Source: [Clostridium] symbiosum
GTDB taxonomy: Bacteria > Bacillota > Clostridia > Lachnospirales > Lachnospiraceae
Direction of reading: 5' to 3'
Length of the DNA: 60,132 nucleotides
Assembly: GCA_021769625.1 (NCBI GenBank)
Contig: JAETSN010000020.1
Span: 1 to 60,132, forward strand
Both the position numbers and the translations under genes were made by a program. Numbering within the stretch: position 1 is the stretch's first letter; each line of letters opens with the position of its first letter. The notes under the pieces were generated by a model, which made no database searches, had not been told where the DNA came from, and saw only the letters and a program-made list of their open reading frames with translations. Shown here piece by piece: positions 1 through 8,627 of this stretch.

Positions 1-47
1 ATTTGTGTCAACCGCTCTCCGGCTTCTTAGCCGCCGTTTTTCCCCTT

Positions 48-1091
48 TCATTCGGTCCCCCTGCACCACACGGATTTTTTCTGTTCCCATCTTTCATTTT
101 GTTTATGGAAGATCCATTCCGCCGTTTTCAGCCAGAGATATCCGGCGATAAACTGTCCTGCAAGCGCCAGGGATCCCGCTCTGTACCATATCAAATATAC
201 CGCCGCATACAGGAAAAAATATTTCAGCATCTTCTCCGCCTGCATCACGAAAGCCCTTCCTCTGCCCACGCTTTTGTACCGCTTCCAGTCCGCCAAAAAA
301 GCCTCCGCCGTGGCGTAGCGCTTCCCCTTATCCCGGCGCAGGCACCGCCTCACCGCCCGCACCATCCCCTCCGGCATCCCGCTTTTTACCGTCGTCACAT
401 GTTCCGCGCCGAGCCCGTTTTTCAGGTTTTCTTCTCCCTCCATGACGGCATACAGCACCGCGCCGAGCCCGTAAATATCCGCCCGCTCATCCACCATCTT
501 TCCTTCCCACTGTTCAGGCGCCGCATAACCGAAAGTGCCCACTCTTTTTCCCGGATACATCCTCTCCTCCACAAGCCGCAGCGCCGCCCCCACATCCACC
601 AGACGCAGGCTTTTGTCCGGCTGCACCATAATGTTTTCCGGTTTCAGATCCCGGTATAATACCTTAGGATTCCGGCTGTGGAGCTGCTTTAAAAATTCCC
701 CGAGCTGCAGCCCCCAGTTGTAGATCTGTTTTTCGGATATCTGCTCATGGAGTGCCAGATATTCCTTCAGATTCTGTCCCTCCACATACTCCATCACGAT
801 GACGCCGGTACTTTCCCCCTCCGTCCATGCATCAAAGACCACAGGCAACATTCTCAGACTCTGTTTTTGGAGCAATGCCACCTCTTCCCGAAACTGTTCC
901 GTCACCTGCTCAATTATTTTGATCGCCACAGGCCGCCCCAGCCGGATATCCCTCGCCAGATACACTCTGCCCGTGCCGCCCTCGCCAAGCATTTCCCTGA
1001 TCTCGTATCTGTCAAACCAGATGCACGCCTGACAAAAAGAGCCTCCCGATTCCCTCTCTTCACTGATCTGCCCTGCTATTTTATCCAACAT
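48..1091 (-). CDS. Membrane-anchored Ser/Thr protein kinase
   Basis: Eukaryotic-type (Hanks) kinase that would phosphorylate protein Ser/Thr residues at the inner face of the membrane. The glycine loop GEGGTGRVYLA is near residue 36, the ATP-binding lysine is in VAIKII (about 58), the catalytic loop reads YRDLKPEN (about 147), the metal-binding motif is DVG instead of DFG (about 166) and the APE motif is at about 191. Two hydrophobic stretches near residues 290-325 suggest a C-terminal membrane hairpin. There are no PASTA repeats, so it is not a PrkC/Stk1 type. The start follows AAGGAAGG; an earlier in-frame ATG lacks a ribosome binding site. The PP2C gene lies upstream on the same strand, so the two probably form a kinase/phosphatase pair. 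The 47 bases beyond its stop are too short to assign. Confidence 0.9.
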   Translation of the reverse strand: MLDKIAGQISEERESGGSFCQACIWFDRYEIREMLGEGGTGRVYLARDIRLGRPVAIKIIEQVTEQFREEVALLQKQSLRMLPVVFDAWTEGESTGVIVMEYVEGQNLKEYLALHEQISEKQIYNWGLQLGEFLKQLHSRNPKVLYRDLKPENIMVQPDKSLRLVDVGAALRLVEERMYPGKRVGTFGYAAPEQWEGKMVDERADIYGLGAVLYAVMEGEENLKNGLGAEHVTTVKSGMPEGMVRAVRRCLRRDKGKRYATAEAFLADWKRYKSVGRGRAFVMQAEKMLKYFFLYAAVYLIWYRAGSLALAGQFIAGYLWLKTAEWIFHKQNERWEQKKSVWCRGTE

Positions 1092-1175
1092 ATGTCCTTC
1101 CTTTCTCAAGCGCCATCCGCCCTCATAAATCTACCCATATGCCTAGCTTTATGCCTGCATCATGCAAGTATTTTA

Positions 1176-1300
1176 GCGCCTTATGTGTACACTGCGTTCT
1201 TTCACAGGCTCTTGAAAAACAGAGCCGGTGCGAGCGTGGCGACGTAGTATTTTATGTTCTTGCCAGCGTCCGGCATCATTAACTAAGTGACATTGCTGTC
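1176..1300 (+). repeat. Structured intergenic element, copy 1 (3' half)
   Basis: This is the 3' part of the repeat family described at 34.2 kb. It keeps the optional hairpin GGCTCT...AGAGCC, the conserved GCGAGCGTGGCGACG and the right arm AGTATTTTATGTTCTTGCC, followed by GCGTCCG and the outer ATTAACTAAGTGACATTG. The 5' half is degenerate, so the terminal stem cannot close. It sits between the kinase and phosphatase genes. Confidence 0.7.
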
Positions 1301-1337
1301 TCAACCGTTACTTTCCGGGCATCCCCGCTGCAGCTTA

Positions 1338-2111
1338 TCACAGCCGGATTCCCCTGTCCGTGCAGCAGACCGCTGCCGCCTGATTATCCTTCTCTCCCCG
1401 CATCCTCCCTGTCTGTCCCAGTTTCTTCAGTCTTTTCTCAGCCTGCGCTTCCGTCAGCTTCCGCCGCATCCTCCATCCCTTTTCCCGTCCTAAACTCTCC
1501 GTGATCTCTTTCTCTTCCAACTCTCGCCAGAACCCGTCGCTGCATACCAGAAACCTCTCCCCCCTGCGCAGGCGTCCCCGCTTTTTCTGTACCCCCTGCC
1601 ATGGAAAGCTTCCGATACACCTGTGCAGCGCATGATCGCCGAAGCTGTCATCCCTTGTCAGTTTTTTGCAGGTTTTCCCGATCGCATATGCCCGGCTGTC
1701 CCCCGCGTGGAAAAGCATATACCGCACTGCATGCGGAATAAATGGAAGCCCCGGAAAGCGCCTGCCAAACAGGACCGCCATCGTCATCGTTGTTCCCAGC
1801 CTGATCCCATGCTCTTTCCCGTAGAGCAGCAGATATCTGTTGCAGTCATAGAGCATCCCCAGACAGTCCCGCCCGATCCTCCTCCTGCCATGCCGCCTCT
1901 TCACATGCTTCAGATAATCCCCGTAAAACCAGTCCCGTATCCGCATCGTCACATAGCTGCTGGCATACTCCCCCTCCGACAGCCCGCCGATGCCGTCGCA
2001 CACCGCTAAAAGCACCGCCTCCCGCCTTCCGAGCGCCGCATGTTCCAACACCAGCGCATCCTGCTGCAGGGGCGCAAAATCCCCTTTGTCAAAATAAAAT
2101 GATAAAACCAT
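1338..2111 (-). CDS. PP2C-family protein phosphatase
   Basis: Metal-dependent Ser/Thr phosphatase, expected to reverse the action of the neighbouring kinase in the cytoplasm. The PP2C signatures are present: CDGIGG (first metal aspartate), GTTMTMAVL, HAGDSRAY, CSDGFW and a terminal DNQAAAV. No signal peptide or membrane segment is seen. The start is the ATG preceding VLSFYFDKGD, just after AAAGGA; the longer reading frame upstream has no ribosome binding site. It is about 257 residues, normal for a stand-alone bacterial PP2C. The gap to the kinase gene holds a truncated intergenic element. Confidence 0.88.
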   Translation of the reverse strand: MVLSFYFDKGDFAPLQQDALVLEHAALGRREAVLLAVCDGIGGLSEGEYASSYVTMRIRDWFYGDYLKHVKRRHGRRRIGRDCLGMLYDCNRYLLLYGKEHGIRLGTTMTMAVLFGRRFPGLPFIPHAVRYMLFHAGDSRAYAIGKTCKKLTRDDSFGDHALHRCIGSFPWQGVQKKRGRLRRGERFLVCSDGFWRELEEKEITESLGREKGWRMRRKLTEAQAEKRLKKLGQTGRMRGEKDNQAAAVCCTDRGIRL

Positions 2112-2442
2112 GCATTCCTTTCCGGTTCCCCGGAATCTCGGATAAACAGAAACCCGCTTCAAACAAAGCCGGATCAGAATAAAAGATATTTGTACGACTG
2201 AATTTCAGATATAGCAGAATTTTGTAACAGATTTTTCAGATAGATTGATTATAGCATGTGTGTGAAAAATTGCAAGAAAAAAATCGAGCAGCCGTGCAAT
2301 CGAGTAGGGAAGATTTTCCCCTACTCGCCGCGCGGGGCGCACGTTGCACAGGCAACAAATTCCTCTGTGCGCCCTGCGCATAAAAAGAACCCGGCATCCT
2401 CTGCCAGGCCCTTACATACATCTGTCCCATTTATGACAACTT
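2112..2442 (-). other. Spacer with a terminator and palindromes
   Basis: About 330 bases without a gene, lying downstream of the AAA/nuclease gene and upstream of the PP2C gene. On the minus strand it contains a terminator hairpin (2382-2408), a long imperfect stem GGGCGCAC/GTGCGCCC and the palindrome CGAGTAGGG...CCCTACTCG (2301-2327), which has a relative at 20095-20121. No promoter for the PP2C gene could be fixed with confidence. Confidence 0.5.
2382..2408 (-). terminator. Intrinsic terminator after the AAA/nuclease gene
   Basis: Read on the minus strand, CCTGGCA and TGCCGGG pair around a 5-base loop (one G-U pair) and are followed by TTCTTTTT. It lies about 35 bases past the AAA/nuclease stop codon. 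Confidence 0.6.
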
Positions 2443-4137
2443 CTACTCTCCAAACCGCACTGCACAATCCTTTCGATAAAAAGCAATTCCACAACAGTCA
2501 ATTTTCCGATACCCTTCTGTCCGCAGTTCATCCATGTACTTATTATCATAAATCTGCTTCACCGCCTTTTCCGCATCCGTCTCCAGATCGTCGATGGATT
2601 TTGAAACCTTTACTTCCAGAACAAACGCCCTGCCGCGCAGCGAAGGGCTTTTTACCATAATATCAGGGCGCCCGTTTCCCGATTCCCTGTTGGATTTTAT
2701 CAGATAATTCTCACTCTGGCTCATAATTCCCGTCAGAAAACCGTGGTAAAAATTCTCTGCGCTGTCATAAAAACTGATGGTGGAAAAGAGCTGTTCATTC
2801 AGGATCTCCCCCATTCTTTCCGCGTTTTTCTCTTCCATGGCCCGGTATAGATCATGAAAATCCTGTTTCTCTATCCTCTTTCTCAGCCATCCCATGATCG
2901 TATTTTGATAAATAGTCTTAACCTCCACGTTGGGAATGGATACCCGCAGGAAAATGGAGGGTTCTATGAAATACTCCTCCCTCTTCGTCAGATATCCCGT
3001 GAAGTACAGGAAATTCCACAGGCTGTCTCCCTTTTCATGCATGTCCTCATAGGTGATCTCCTCATGCACCTGTACATCCAGTGTTCCGCCGTTTAAAAGC
3101 GTCTCGATCTGCCCCTTAGTCTCTCCGTCCGCATGGGCGATCATATCCTTAATGACATCATTGGAACTGGTGTTGATCCAGTAGGGACGCGGGAATGCGC
3201 CGATATCCGCCTGCAGGTCATACAGGAATTTGATCACACTCCACGGATTATATACCTGCGTATTTCCAAAGCTGTACCCATCATACCATTTTTTCATCGT
3301 GGCAAAACGGCTCTCCACGCCATAATAAGCCATCAGCCCGAGCACCTCTTCTTCCGTAAATCCGAAATGTTCGCTGTACTTTTTGTCGAGGATGGAAATA
3401 ATATTTAAATGGTTCAGCCCCGTGAAAATGCTCTCCTTTGAGATGCGGAGGCATCCCGTGATCACCGCAAGCTGCAGATAGTCGTTTGTCTTTAACCCCG
3501 CCTCAAAAAAGGCCCGGACAAAATCCACCATCTCCTGATAGAACCCGCTGAAATAGGCATTTTCCAGCGGCACATCGTACTCATCCAGCAAAACCACCGT
3601 ATTTTTGCCTGTGGCCTTGTACATACATTGGCAGAACAGACGCAGGGCGCCCCGGACGGCAGCTTCCCCCGCTTTCCCCTCGGCGATCTCAATATACTGC
3701 TCGTACTCCGCGGACGAGAGAACATCCTTTGCCCCCTCCACAACAGCCCTGTGTCTATCAAACTCCGTGCCGACTGCGCCGCGGATCATATACATAGCCA
3801 TATCGTAATCTTCCTGCTTTGCAGATTTCAATGTCAGGCTGAATACAGGATACTTTCCCATCCGGTCCGTATACTGCTCACCGGCCTCCATAATCTTCAG
3901 GTTCCGAAACAGCTCCCTGTTTTCCGCGTTTCTCGCCCCGTCCCCGGTATCCTCAAAAAAATACCGCAGCATACTGAGATTCAAAGTCTTGCCGAACCGT
4001 CTGGGACGGGTGAACAGGTTTACTTCACCCTTCAAATCCAGCATTTCCTTAATCAGCATTGTCTTATCGATATAACAGTAACCGTCCTTTATTACTTTTT
4101 CAAAATTATCCACCCCTACCGGCAGTGCTTTCTTCAT
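2443..4137 (-). CDS. AAA-ATPase with C-terminal PD-(D/E)XK nuclease domain
   Basis: Matches the common 'AAA-ATPase-like plus DUF1703' architecture, whose biological role is not established. The N-terminal ATPase begins [15 protein letters not shown] and has Walker [10 protein letters not shown] (about 44-51) and Walker [11 protein letters not shown] (about 200). The C-terminal nuclease-like domain shows GRPDIMV followed by [10 protein letters not shown], the D...ExK pattern of the PD-(D/E)XK fold. The length of 564 residues is usual for the family. The start follows GGGAGG; the 23 upstream codons in frame lack a ribosome binding site. These genes occur in many copies in gut Clostridia and Bacteroidetes and often mark accessory DNA. 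Its relation to the neighbouring kinase/phosphatase pair is unclear. Confidence 0.85.
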   Translation of the reverse strand: MKKALPVGVDNFEKVIKDGYCYIDKTMLIKEMLDLKGEVNLFTRPRRFGKTLNLSMLRYFFEDTGDGARNAENRELFRNLKIMEAGEQYTDRMGKYPVFSLTLKSAKQEDYDMAMYMIRGAVGTEFDRHRAVVEGAKDVLSSAEYEQYIEIAEGKAGEAAVRGALRLFCQCMYKATGKNTVVLLDEYDVPLENAYFSGFYQEMVDFVRAFFEAGLKTNDYLQLAVITGCLRISKESIFTGLNHLNIISILDKKYSEHFGFTEEEVLGLMAYYGVESRFATMKKWYDGYSFGNTQVYNPWSVIKFLYDLQADIGAFPRPYWINTSSNDVIKDMIAHADGETKGQIETLLNGGTLDVQVHEEITYEDMHEKGDSLWNFLYFTGYLTKREEYFIEPSIFLRVSIPNVEVKTIYQNTIMGWLRKRIEKQDFHDLYRAMEEKNAERMGEILNEQLFSTISFYDSAENFYHGFLTGIMSQSENYLIKSNRESGNGRPDIMVKSPSLRGRAFVLEVKVSKSIDDLETDAEKAVKQIYDNKYMDELRTEGYRKIDCCGIAFYRKDCAVRFGE

Positions 4138-4218
4138 CTCAGATATTCCCTCCCTATACACCCTTTCAGATCCATTATACACTTTTTGGCCACGATTAAA
4201 AAGCATGAATTCTCCCCA

Positions 4219-5469
4219 TCACGTTGCCGCGTCCTTCTCCTCTTCCCTCAGCTTCCTCTCCTGCTCCTTAGCCTGCACCCTGATCTCTCTCCTGATCTCC
4301 TCCTCTTCCCGATCCGTATCTTCCAAAAAATATCTTCTGAATATCTCCGGTATCCCCGCCGGCATCGTTCCGTTTGATTCCCTGAATACTTCCCCGGCCT
4401 CCTGGCGCATCTGTTCATAGCACCATTCGCCTTCAAAACGGGCAGCATTATAATTCGGAAATTCCCCGAAACTGTTGCTGATATGATATCCTGTCTTTAT
4501 ATCCTCCCCAAAATCATTGTCAAAAAACAGGACGCCGTAGGCACAGGATTCTTTTGGGTCCCGATGCCTCACTGATCCCGGGGTATCTCCTTCCTCAAAA
4601 TAAGCCCGCCCGATCAGACAAATGCTGCATCCGGTCTGGGGATCTATCACAAGGGGAACAAATACTTCCTCATTTTCTCTTTCCCGCAGGCTTCTGTACA
4701 GCCTGTCGCACTCCATATCGCCGGGCTCCTTTCCGACTCCCTCTCCAAACAGGCTCTTTCCCCTTTTCAGACAGTAACTCTCCATCAGCTTCAGCGATTT
4801 ATCCGTCCGCTCTGCCCGTCCCCCGCCAGCTTTTTCCCCAGCCTCCTTCTGTCTTTTGACAACGGTATAATCCCTCTGCTTTTCCACAGCCGTATCAAAG
4901 AAAAATTCTTTGATATCATAGGCAAGCGCCACATCCAACACTGCGTCTGTCACGATCATAAGCTTCTCATAAGGCGGCTCTAAAACCCCCTCGCCCTTAA
5001 GCTGTGCCTGCATCCTTTTATATGCGGATCCTTTTCTGCTGTCAAGTATCCCATATACCTGCCTGATTTCCTGCATATAGCCGTCTCTCTCTTCCGCTCC
5101 CAGCCCGGCTAAAACAGGCCGCAGCATTTCCCGAATGAGAGGCTCGGGATCTTCACTGATATAGCCGACGATCCGCTCTCCATCGCGTTTCAGATTTCTT
5201 TTTCCGGGACTTTTGGCAAACTGAGGCTTCTGGATCAGAACTTCAAGCAATTCCTTCAAATAGTTTTCCGGAGATATTGCCCCCTCCTTTAACTGCCTTC
5301 TGTAATAGCGGATCCTGAGCTGATAGCTCCTCGCTTTTTCCAGATTTTTCTCCCCGCCCGCCGCACGTTTTTCCTGTTCCGTCTCCAAATACTCATAGAG
5401 CACTGATCTATTGCCGTAAAGTGTCAGGTCATCAGCCAGCACCCTGTAAAATTCATCCCTTGCCCGCAT
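4219..5469 (-). CDS. Unrecognised 416-residue cytoplasmic protein
   Basis: I do not recognise this protein. It has no signal peptide or membrane segment. The N-terminal 100 residues are basic and helical, there is a cysteine-containing central patch (QTGCSICLIGRAYFEEG), and the C-terminal 50 residues are a strongly charged helix rich in E, R and K. The stretch YGVLFFDNDFGEDIKTGYHISNSFG may be part of a folded beta domain. It starts 3 bases after the stop of the preceding gene, with GGAGG inside that gene, so the two are translationally linked. It belongs to a minus-strand run that begins at the operator-bearing promoter near 6.85 kb. Confidence 0.6.
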   Translation of the reverse strand: MRARDEFYRVLADDLTLYGNRSVLYEYLETEQEKRAAGGEKNLEKARSYQLRIRYYRRQLKEGAISPENYLKELLEVLIQKPQFAKSPGKRNLKRDGERIVGYISEDPEPLIREMLRPVLAGLGAEERDGYMQEIRQVYGILDSRKGSAYKRMQAQLKGEGVLEPPYEKLMIVTDAVLDVALAYDIKEFFFDTAVEKQRDYTVVKRQKEAGEKAGGGRAERTDKSLKLMESYCLKRGKSLFGEGVGKEPGDMECDRLYRSLRERENEEVFVPLVIDPQTGCSICLIGRAYFEEGDTPGSVRHRDPKESCAYGVLFFDNDFGEDIKTGYHISNSFGEFPNYNAARFEGEWCYEQMRQEAGEVFRESNGTMPAGIPEIFRRYFLEDTDREEEEIRREIRVQAKEQERKLREEEKDAAT

Positions 5470-5472
5470 CCT

Positions 5473-6411
5473 TTAATCCTCCGCATACCGCTTAGCCGTC
5501 CGGACCGTCTGCTTCAGCCGCACCATCGTCTCCACAAAAGCTTCCTCCTCATCAAAAACAGAAAGCCGCCTGTCGGAAAGAAATTCTATAAGCAGCCTCC
5601 TCAGTTCATCTTTCATCACGGAAACCTCTGTCGGATGGTTCTCCGCATACAGCGCGATCTCCTCCAGATTCCGGCAAAAATGCTCTCTCTCCTGAAATGT
5701 CCTTCGCAGCTTTTCCTCCTCCGTTTTCCTGTTTTCTTCTCCAAGTTCAAACTCCCTTATCTTCTCCTGCCCGAGTTCCTCTATATCGAGCCCCTTCTCC
5801 TCTGCCAGGATCCGGAATTCATCCGGCTCTTCTTCCGCAGCCTCATCGCCCTCTGGTATCCCATCTCTCTTCCAGGCTTCTTCCGCTTCCCGCAGCTGCC
5901 TCTCCGCCTCCTCAAGTTTCGGGTCCCTAAAGGGCAGCCTGATCGGCTTTTGTGTCAGAAGACTGTAAAAAAGCTCCGCAAAGCTTATCGTGAAACTGTC
6001 CAGAATTGCCCCTTCATCCGTCAGAAAGACATCCGCCACATCGGAGAACGTCATTTTTTCAGCCTCTCCGAAATCTATCACATTTCCGCTCCGATAATCG
6101 GTAAAATCCGTGGTCAGGATCCTGAGCACACAATACAACAGCTTTCGATAAAATGAAAGTTTATGCGAATACCGCTCGTACTCTCCCCGATGCATTCTCT
6201 CATACCATTCCTCATTGATGATCTGTTCAACAAACAAAACAGTCCGCTCCTCCGAATATTTTCCCCAGGGATCCGACATATAAGGCCAGATCCGGACGCT
6301 GCCGCCGTACATCAGCCTTTTCAGGCTTTCCATCTCCTTTTCAAATACCACCCGCCGACTTTTTACCGCGTAATCCCGGTCCTCATTGTAGGCATGTTTT
6401 TCTCTGTACAT
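5473..6411 (-). CDS. Unrecognised 312-residue protein with a charged coiled coil
   Basis: No family recognised. The N-terminal half (MYREKHAYNEDRDYAV..., then SVRIWPYMSDPWGKY and an FGEAEKMTFSDVADVFLTDEG segment) looks globular. Residues about 165-265 are very rich in E, K and R and probably form a coiled coil (EEAERQLREAEEAWKR, ENRKTEEEKLRRTFQER). No signal peptide. The start is set by GGGAG eight bases before the ATG; a longer frame adds 12 unsupported residues. It is tightly linked to the 416-residue gene that follows. Together with the small gene before it, this looks like a three-gene unit. Confidence 0.6.
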   Translation of the reverse strand: MYREKHAYNEDRDYAVKSRRVVFEKEMESLKRLMYGGSVRIWPYMSDPWGKYSEERTVLFVEQIINEEWYERMHRGEYERYSHKLSFYRKLLYCVLRILTTDFTDYRSGNVIDFGEAEKMTFSDVADVFLTDEGAILDSFTISFAELFYSLLTQKPIRLPFRDPKLEEAERQLREAEEAWKRDGIPEGDEAAEEEPDEFRILAEEKGLDIEELGQEKIREFELGEENRKTEEEKLRRTFQEREHFCRNLEEIALYAENHPTEVSVMKDELRRLLIEFLSDRRLSVFDEEEAFVETMVRLKQTVRTAKRYAED

Positions 6412-6516
6412 CAACCCATCTCCCTTTCGGACGCTTCGTCTCCGCACAAAGATCTATCCTGTTCTCTCTCCGCAGACAGCTTCCGAAATACAGTATATCA
6501 AATCCTGTCTGTTTCT

Positions 6517-6762
6517 TCAATGACTGTCCTCCTCCTTCCTATCCGCCTTCTCTGTCTCCGCCAGCTTTCTCTTGAAAAACAGCAGAAAATCCCCTTCCCC
6601 GGCCTCAACGTACTCCTCCGCCCACCGTATCATTCTCTCTTTCACTTCAGAAAATCCCAGATTGGGAAGCGGGCTTAAAGTTTCCGCGACGCCCCACATC
6701 CTTGCAAAACAAATGGCAAGCTCATACACTTTTATGTCCTGGCCTCCGCTGTATCTTTTCAT
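6517..6762 (-). CDS. Small unrecognised protein, 81 residues
   Basis: A short soluble protein (starts MKRYSGGQDIKVYELAICFARMWG) with no recognised domain. The ribosome binding site AGGAGG lies 8 bases before the ATG, which supports it being a real gene. It is the first gene downstream of the operator-containing promoter at 6840-6868 and is divergent from the small Cro/CI-type regulator. Confidence 0.6.
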   Translation of the reverse strand: MKRYSGGQDIKVYELAICFARMWGVAETLSPLPNLGFSEVKERMIRWAEEYVEAGEGDFLLFFKRKLAETEKADRKEEDSH

Positions 6763-6839
6763 CCTCTCGTCCTCCTCTTATATGAAAAATTTTTGCATTT
6801 ATCTGTCCTTTTCAGATGTTCATCAAAATTTCATATTTC

Positions 6840-6868
6840 ATTATGTTTAATATATTGAGTATAGTCAA
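6840..6868 (-). promoter_or_regulatory. Promoter with palindromic operator (site A)
   Basis: On the minus strand: -35 TTGACT, a 17-base spacer ATACTCAATATATTAAA, -10 CATAAT. The spacer carries ACTCAATATATTAAAC, one of six related palindromes in the window. On the plus strand the same DNA offers TTGAGT, 17 bases, TATGGT facing the Cro/CI-type gene at 6936, so one site could control both directions. Confidence 0.7.
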
Positions 6869-6935
6869 CAAATTAAATATGGTATTTTAAATAAAAACCA
6901 AAAAGCATAAAAATACTGAAGGAGAGAATCACGAT

Positions 6936-7139
6936 TTGATCACCTACAAACCTTTTTACAATACCCTGTTCCAGAAAGGGATCACCGAATACGAGCTGAT
7001 CTTCAAACACGGCATATCCGCCAACACCCTGTACCGGATGAAAAAGGGGGAAGCCATCACCACAAAGACGCTTGACACGTTATGTTTCATTCTCGACTGT
7101 CCGGTCTCGGATATTCTGGAATATGTGAAGCCTGTGTGA
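6936..7139 (+). CDS. Small Cro/CI-type (XRE) transcriptional regulator
   Basis: A single helix-turn-helix protein of 67 residues with nothing else attached. The recognition region reads YELIFKHGISANTLYRMKKGEAITTKTLDTLCFILDCPVSDIL, the usual five-helix XRE fold. Translation starts at a TTG codon ten bases after GAAGGAGAG. It is the only gene on the plus strand in the first 23 kb and shares its promoter region with the divergent minus-strand gene. That makes it the natural candidate to bind the palindromes found in this region and in five other promoters. This assignment is inferred from position and symmetry; no binding data are available. Confidence 0.85.
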   Translation: MITYKPFYNTLFQKGITEYELIFKHGISANTLYRMKKGEAITTKTLDTLCFILDCPVSDILEYVKPV

Positions 7140-7233
7140 GCCGCCTTCTCTCTCCTGTTTTACCAATATACAGGGGAGGATCAGAAATTGCGGAAATTTT
7201 CCGCCGTATTTTTCATCTGACAAGATGATGAAA

Positions 7234-7253
7234 GGCAGGGTGCTTGCCCTGCC
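7234..7253. terminator. Hairpin between convergent genes
   Basis: GGCAGGG and CCCTGCC pair around a six-base loop between the ends of the plus-strand regulator and the minus-strand zinc-ribbon gene. There is no good T-run on either side, so termination is only likely. Confidence 0.4.
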
Positions 7254-7285
7254 TCAGATCACTATTTTCGGATAGCTGCTATAAG

Positions 7286-8011
7286 TTACGAAATGCCATC
7301 AAAACTGAAAACATCTATATACCATGAATTTTTTATCTTAATTACGCGTATTTCCTCTATCTCCTCTTTCTTGTTTCCTCGAAATTCAGTTCTGCACACT
7401 ATCTTTACATTTTTAGCCGCCGATACTCTTATCCCCTCATCTTTGTATGCATCCTTCACGTCATCCAATTCAGCCCCCGTCACCTTTTCAGCACTGAGAA
7501 TTTCATAGGATATCTTATAAGTTTTAACTTGTTCAATCTGATATCGTATTTCACTACGGATCTCATCTTTGAGTTCCTCCATGCTGTATCCATATTCTTC
7601 CAGCTCAATCTCAATTATTTGTTTCGGAAACATTTCCAAATAGGTTTCCACATCCAGCACGCCTGAATCCGCCTTTGAGATAACCTCGAATAACTTCTCC
7701 ACAGGTTCCTCATATCCCCCTCCGCCAAACATAGTGACAATTTTGACCGCAGCAACAATAAAGCAAACGGCAGCTATTGCCACTGCAGCAATACCGACCT
7801 TGCGGTTTCTGTTGCTCCCACCTTCCTTTCCGTTACCCCTATTCCTGCGGGCCGGCCGGGCACTGCCGCCTGCCTGAACATTGCCGGTCGGTTGAGCGCC
7901 GCCTGCCGCCTGAGCATTGCCACCCGGCTGAACACTGCCGACTTTTGCGCCGCAGTTGGTGCAAAACGTCGCATCATCATCACATTTAAAACCACATTTT
8001 CCGCAAAACAT
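7286..8011 (-). CDS. Zinc-ribbon protein with one membrane segment
   Basis: Starts MFCGKCGFKCDDDATFCTNCG: two CxxC pairs that bind one zinc. A Gly/Ala/Gln-rich linker (about 25-60) and a basic patch precede one membrane helix (GIAAVAIAAVCFIVAAVKIV, about 75-95). The remaining 145 residues lie outside the membrane if the N-terminus is cytoplasmic and end in a compact alpha/beta region (ISYEILSAEKVTG...IKNSWYIDVFSFDG) resembling the DUF-type extracellular domains often attached to such anchors. The start has GGAGG seven bases upstream. It lies 38 bases after the other zinc-ribbon gene, so both probably use the promoter at 8569-8597. Confidence 0.75.
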   Translation of the reverse strand: MFCGKCGFKCDDDATFCTNCGAKVGSVQPGGNAQAAGGAQPTGNVQAGGSARPARRNRGNGKEGGSNRNRKVGIAAVAIAAVCFIVAAVKIVTMFGGGGYEEPVEKLFEVISKADSGVLDVETYLEMFPKQIIEIELEEYGYSMEELKDEIRSEIRYQIEQVKTYKISYEILSAEKVTGAELDDVKDAYKDEGIRVSAAKNVKIVCRTEFRGNKKEEIEEIRVIKIKNSWYIDVFSFDGIS

Positions 8012-8049
8012 TGTTTTTCCTCCATTCACACATTTGTACTTTCGCCTGT

Positions 8050-8514
8050 TCAACCGACTCTGGTGCCGCAGTGCATACAGAACAGATTGCCTTCTTCCAC
8101 AACTGCATTGCAGTTAGGACAACGGCGCCCCGCCCCGACTTCTTCTCTCACAGCATCCCCATGATTTATGCTTGCGCCGCAGACACTGCAAAAAGAGGAG
8201 TTTGCAGACACTTCCGCTCCGCATTTCTCACATGTCATCACACCCTTGATCTGACGGATCTTCTCGCGGTCCTGCGCGATCTCATAAAATAAAGAATTGA
8301 TCTCTCCGATGCATTCGGATTCCTCCGCCCCACTGTCAAATTTATGTTTCTCATAATATGACTTGCCGATGAGCGAATATAGTTGCGAAATTTTTTTCTC
8401 CCTCTCAGAAATCGCACTGTTGAGCCTCGCTACATCTGTAAAATTTCTGGTCTGCTGCGCCGCGCTCTGTCCCGCGTCTGTCAACTGCTTTCCTATCCGT
8501 TCAAAAATTGCCAT
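8050..8514 (-). CDS. Coiled-coil protein with C-terminal double zinc ribbon
   Basis: About 90 residues of amphipathic helix (DVARLNSAISEREKKISQLYSLIGKSYYEKH...) are followed by two zinc ribbons: CEKCGAEVSANSSFCSVCG and CPNCNAVVEEGNLFCMHCG. No membrane segment. The ribosome binding site AGGAGG is 7 bases before the ATG. It is the first gene of a two-gene unit. Such proteins are widespread in Firmicutes next to anchored zinc-ribbon proteins; their function is unknown. Confidence 0.78.
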   Translation of the reverse strand: MAIFERIGKQLTDAGQSAAQQTRNFTDVARLNSAISEREKKISQLYSLIGKSYYEKHKFDSGAEESECIGEINSLFYEIAQDREKIRQIKGVMTCEKCGAEVSANSSFCSVCGASINHGDAVREEVGAGRRCPNCNAVVEEGNLFCMHCGTRVG

Positions 8515-8568
8515 GTTAAATCCTCCTGCTCCTCTTCTTTGGTTTAAAAATCTTGTAATTTTATGTAT

Positions 8569-8608
8569 ATTGTACTCAATTTATTGTATATAGTCAATAA
8601 ATTGAGTA
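8569..8608 (-). promoter_or_regulatory. Promoter with extended palindromic operator (site B)
   Basis: On the minus strand: -35 TTGACT (8592-8597), 17-base spacer, -10 TACAAT (8569-8574). Here the symmetry is larger than at the other sites: TACTCAATTTATTG and CAATAAATTGAGTA form perfect inverted arms around an 8-base centre that holds the -35 box. It precedes the zinc-ribbon pair. Confidence 0.7.
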
Positions 8609-8627
8609 CATTTTTTCCCCTCTTCCT

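Noticed and set aside
48-1091. PrkC-type PASTA kinase
   Set aside because: There are no PASTA repeats and the membrane part is a C-terminal hairpin.
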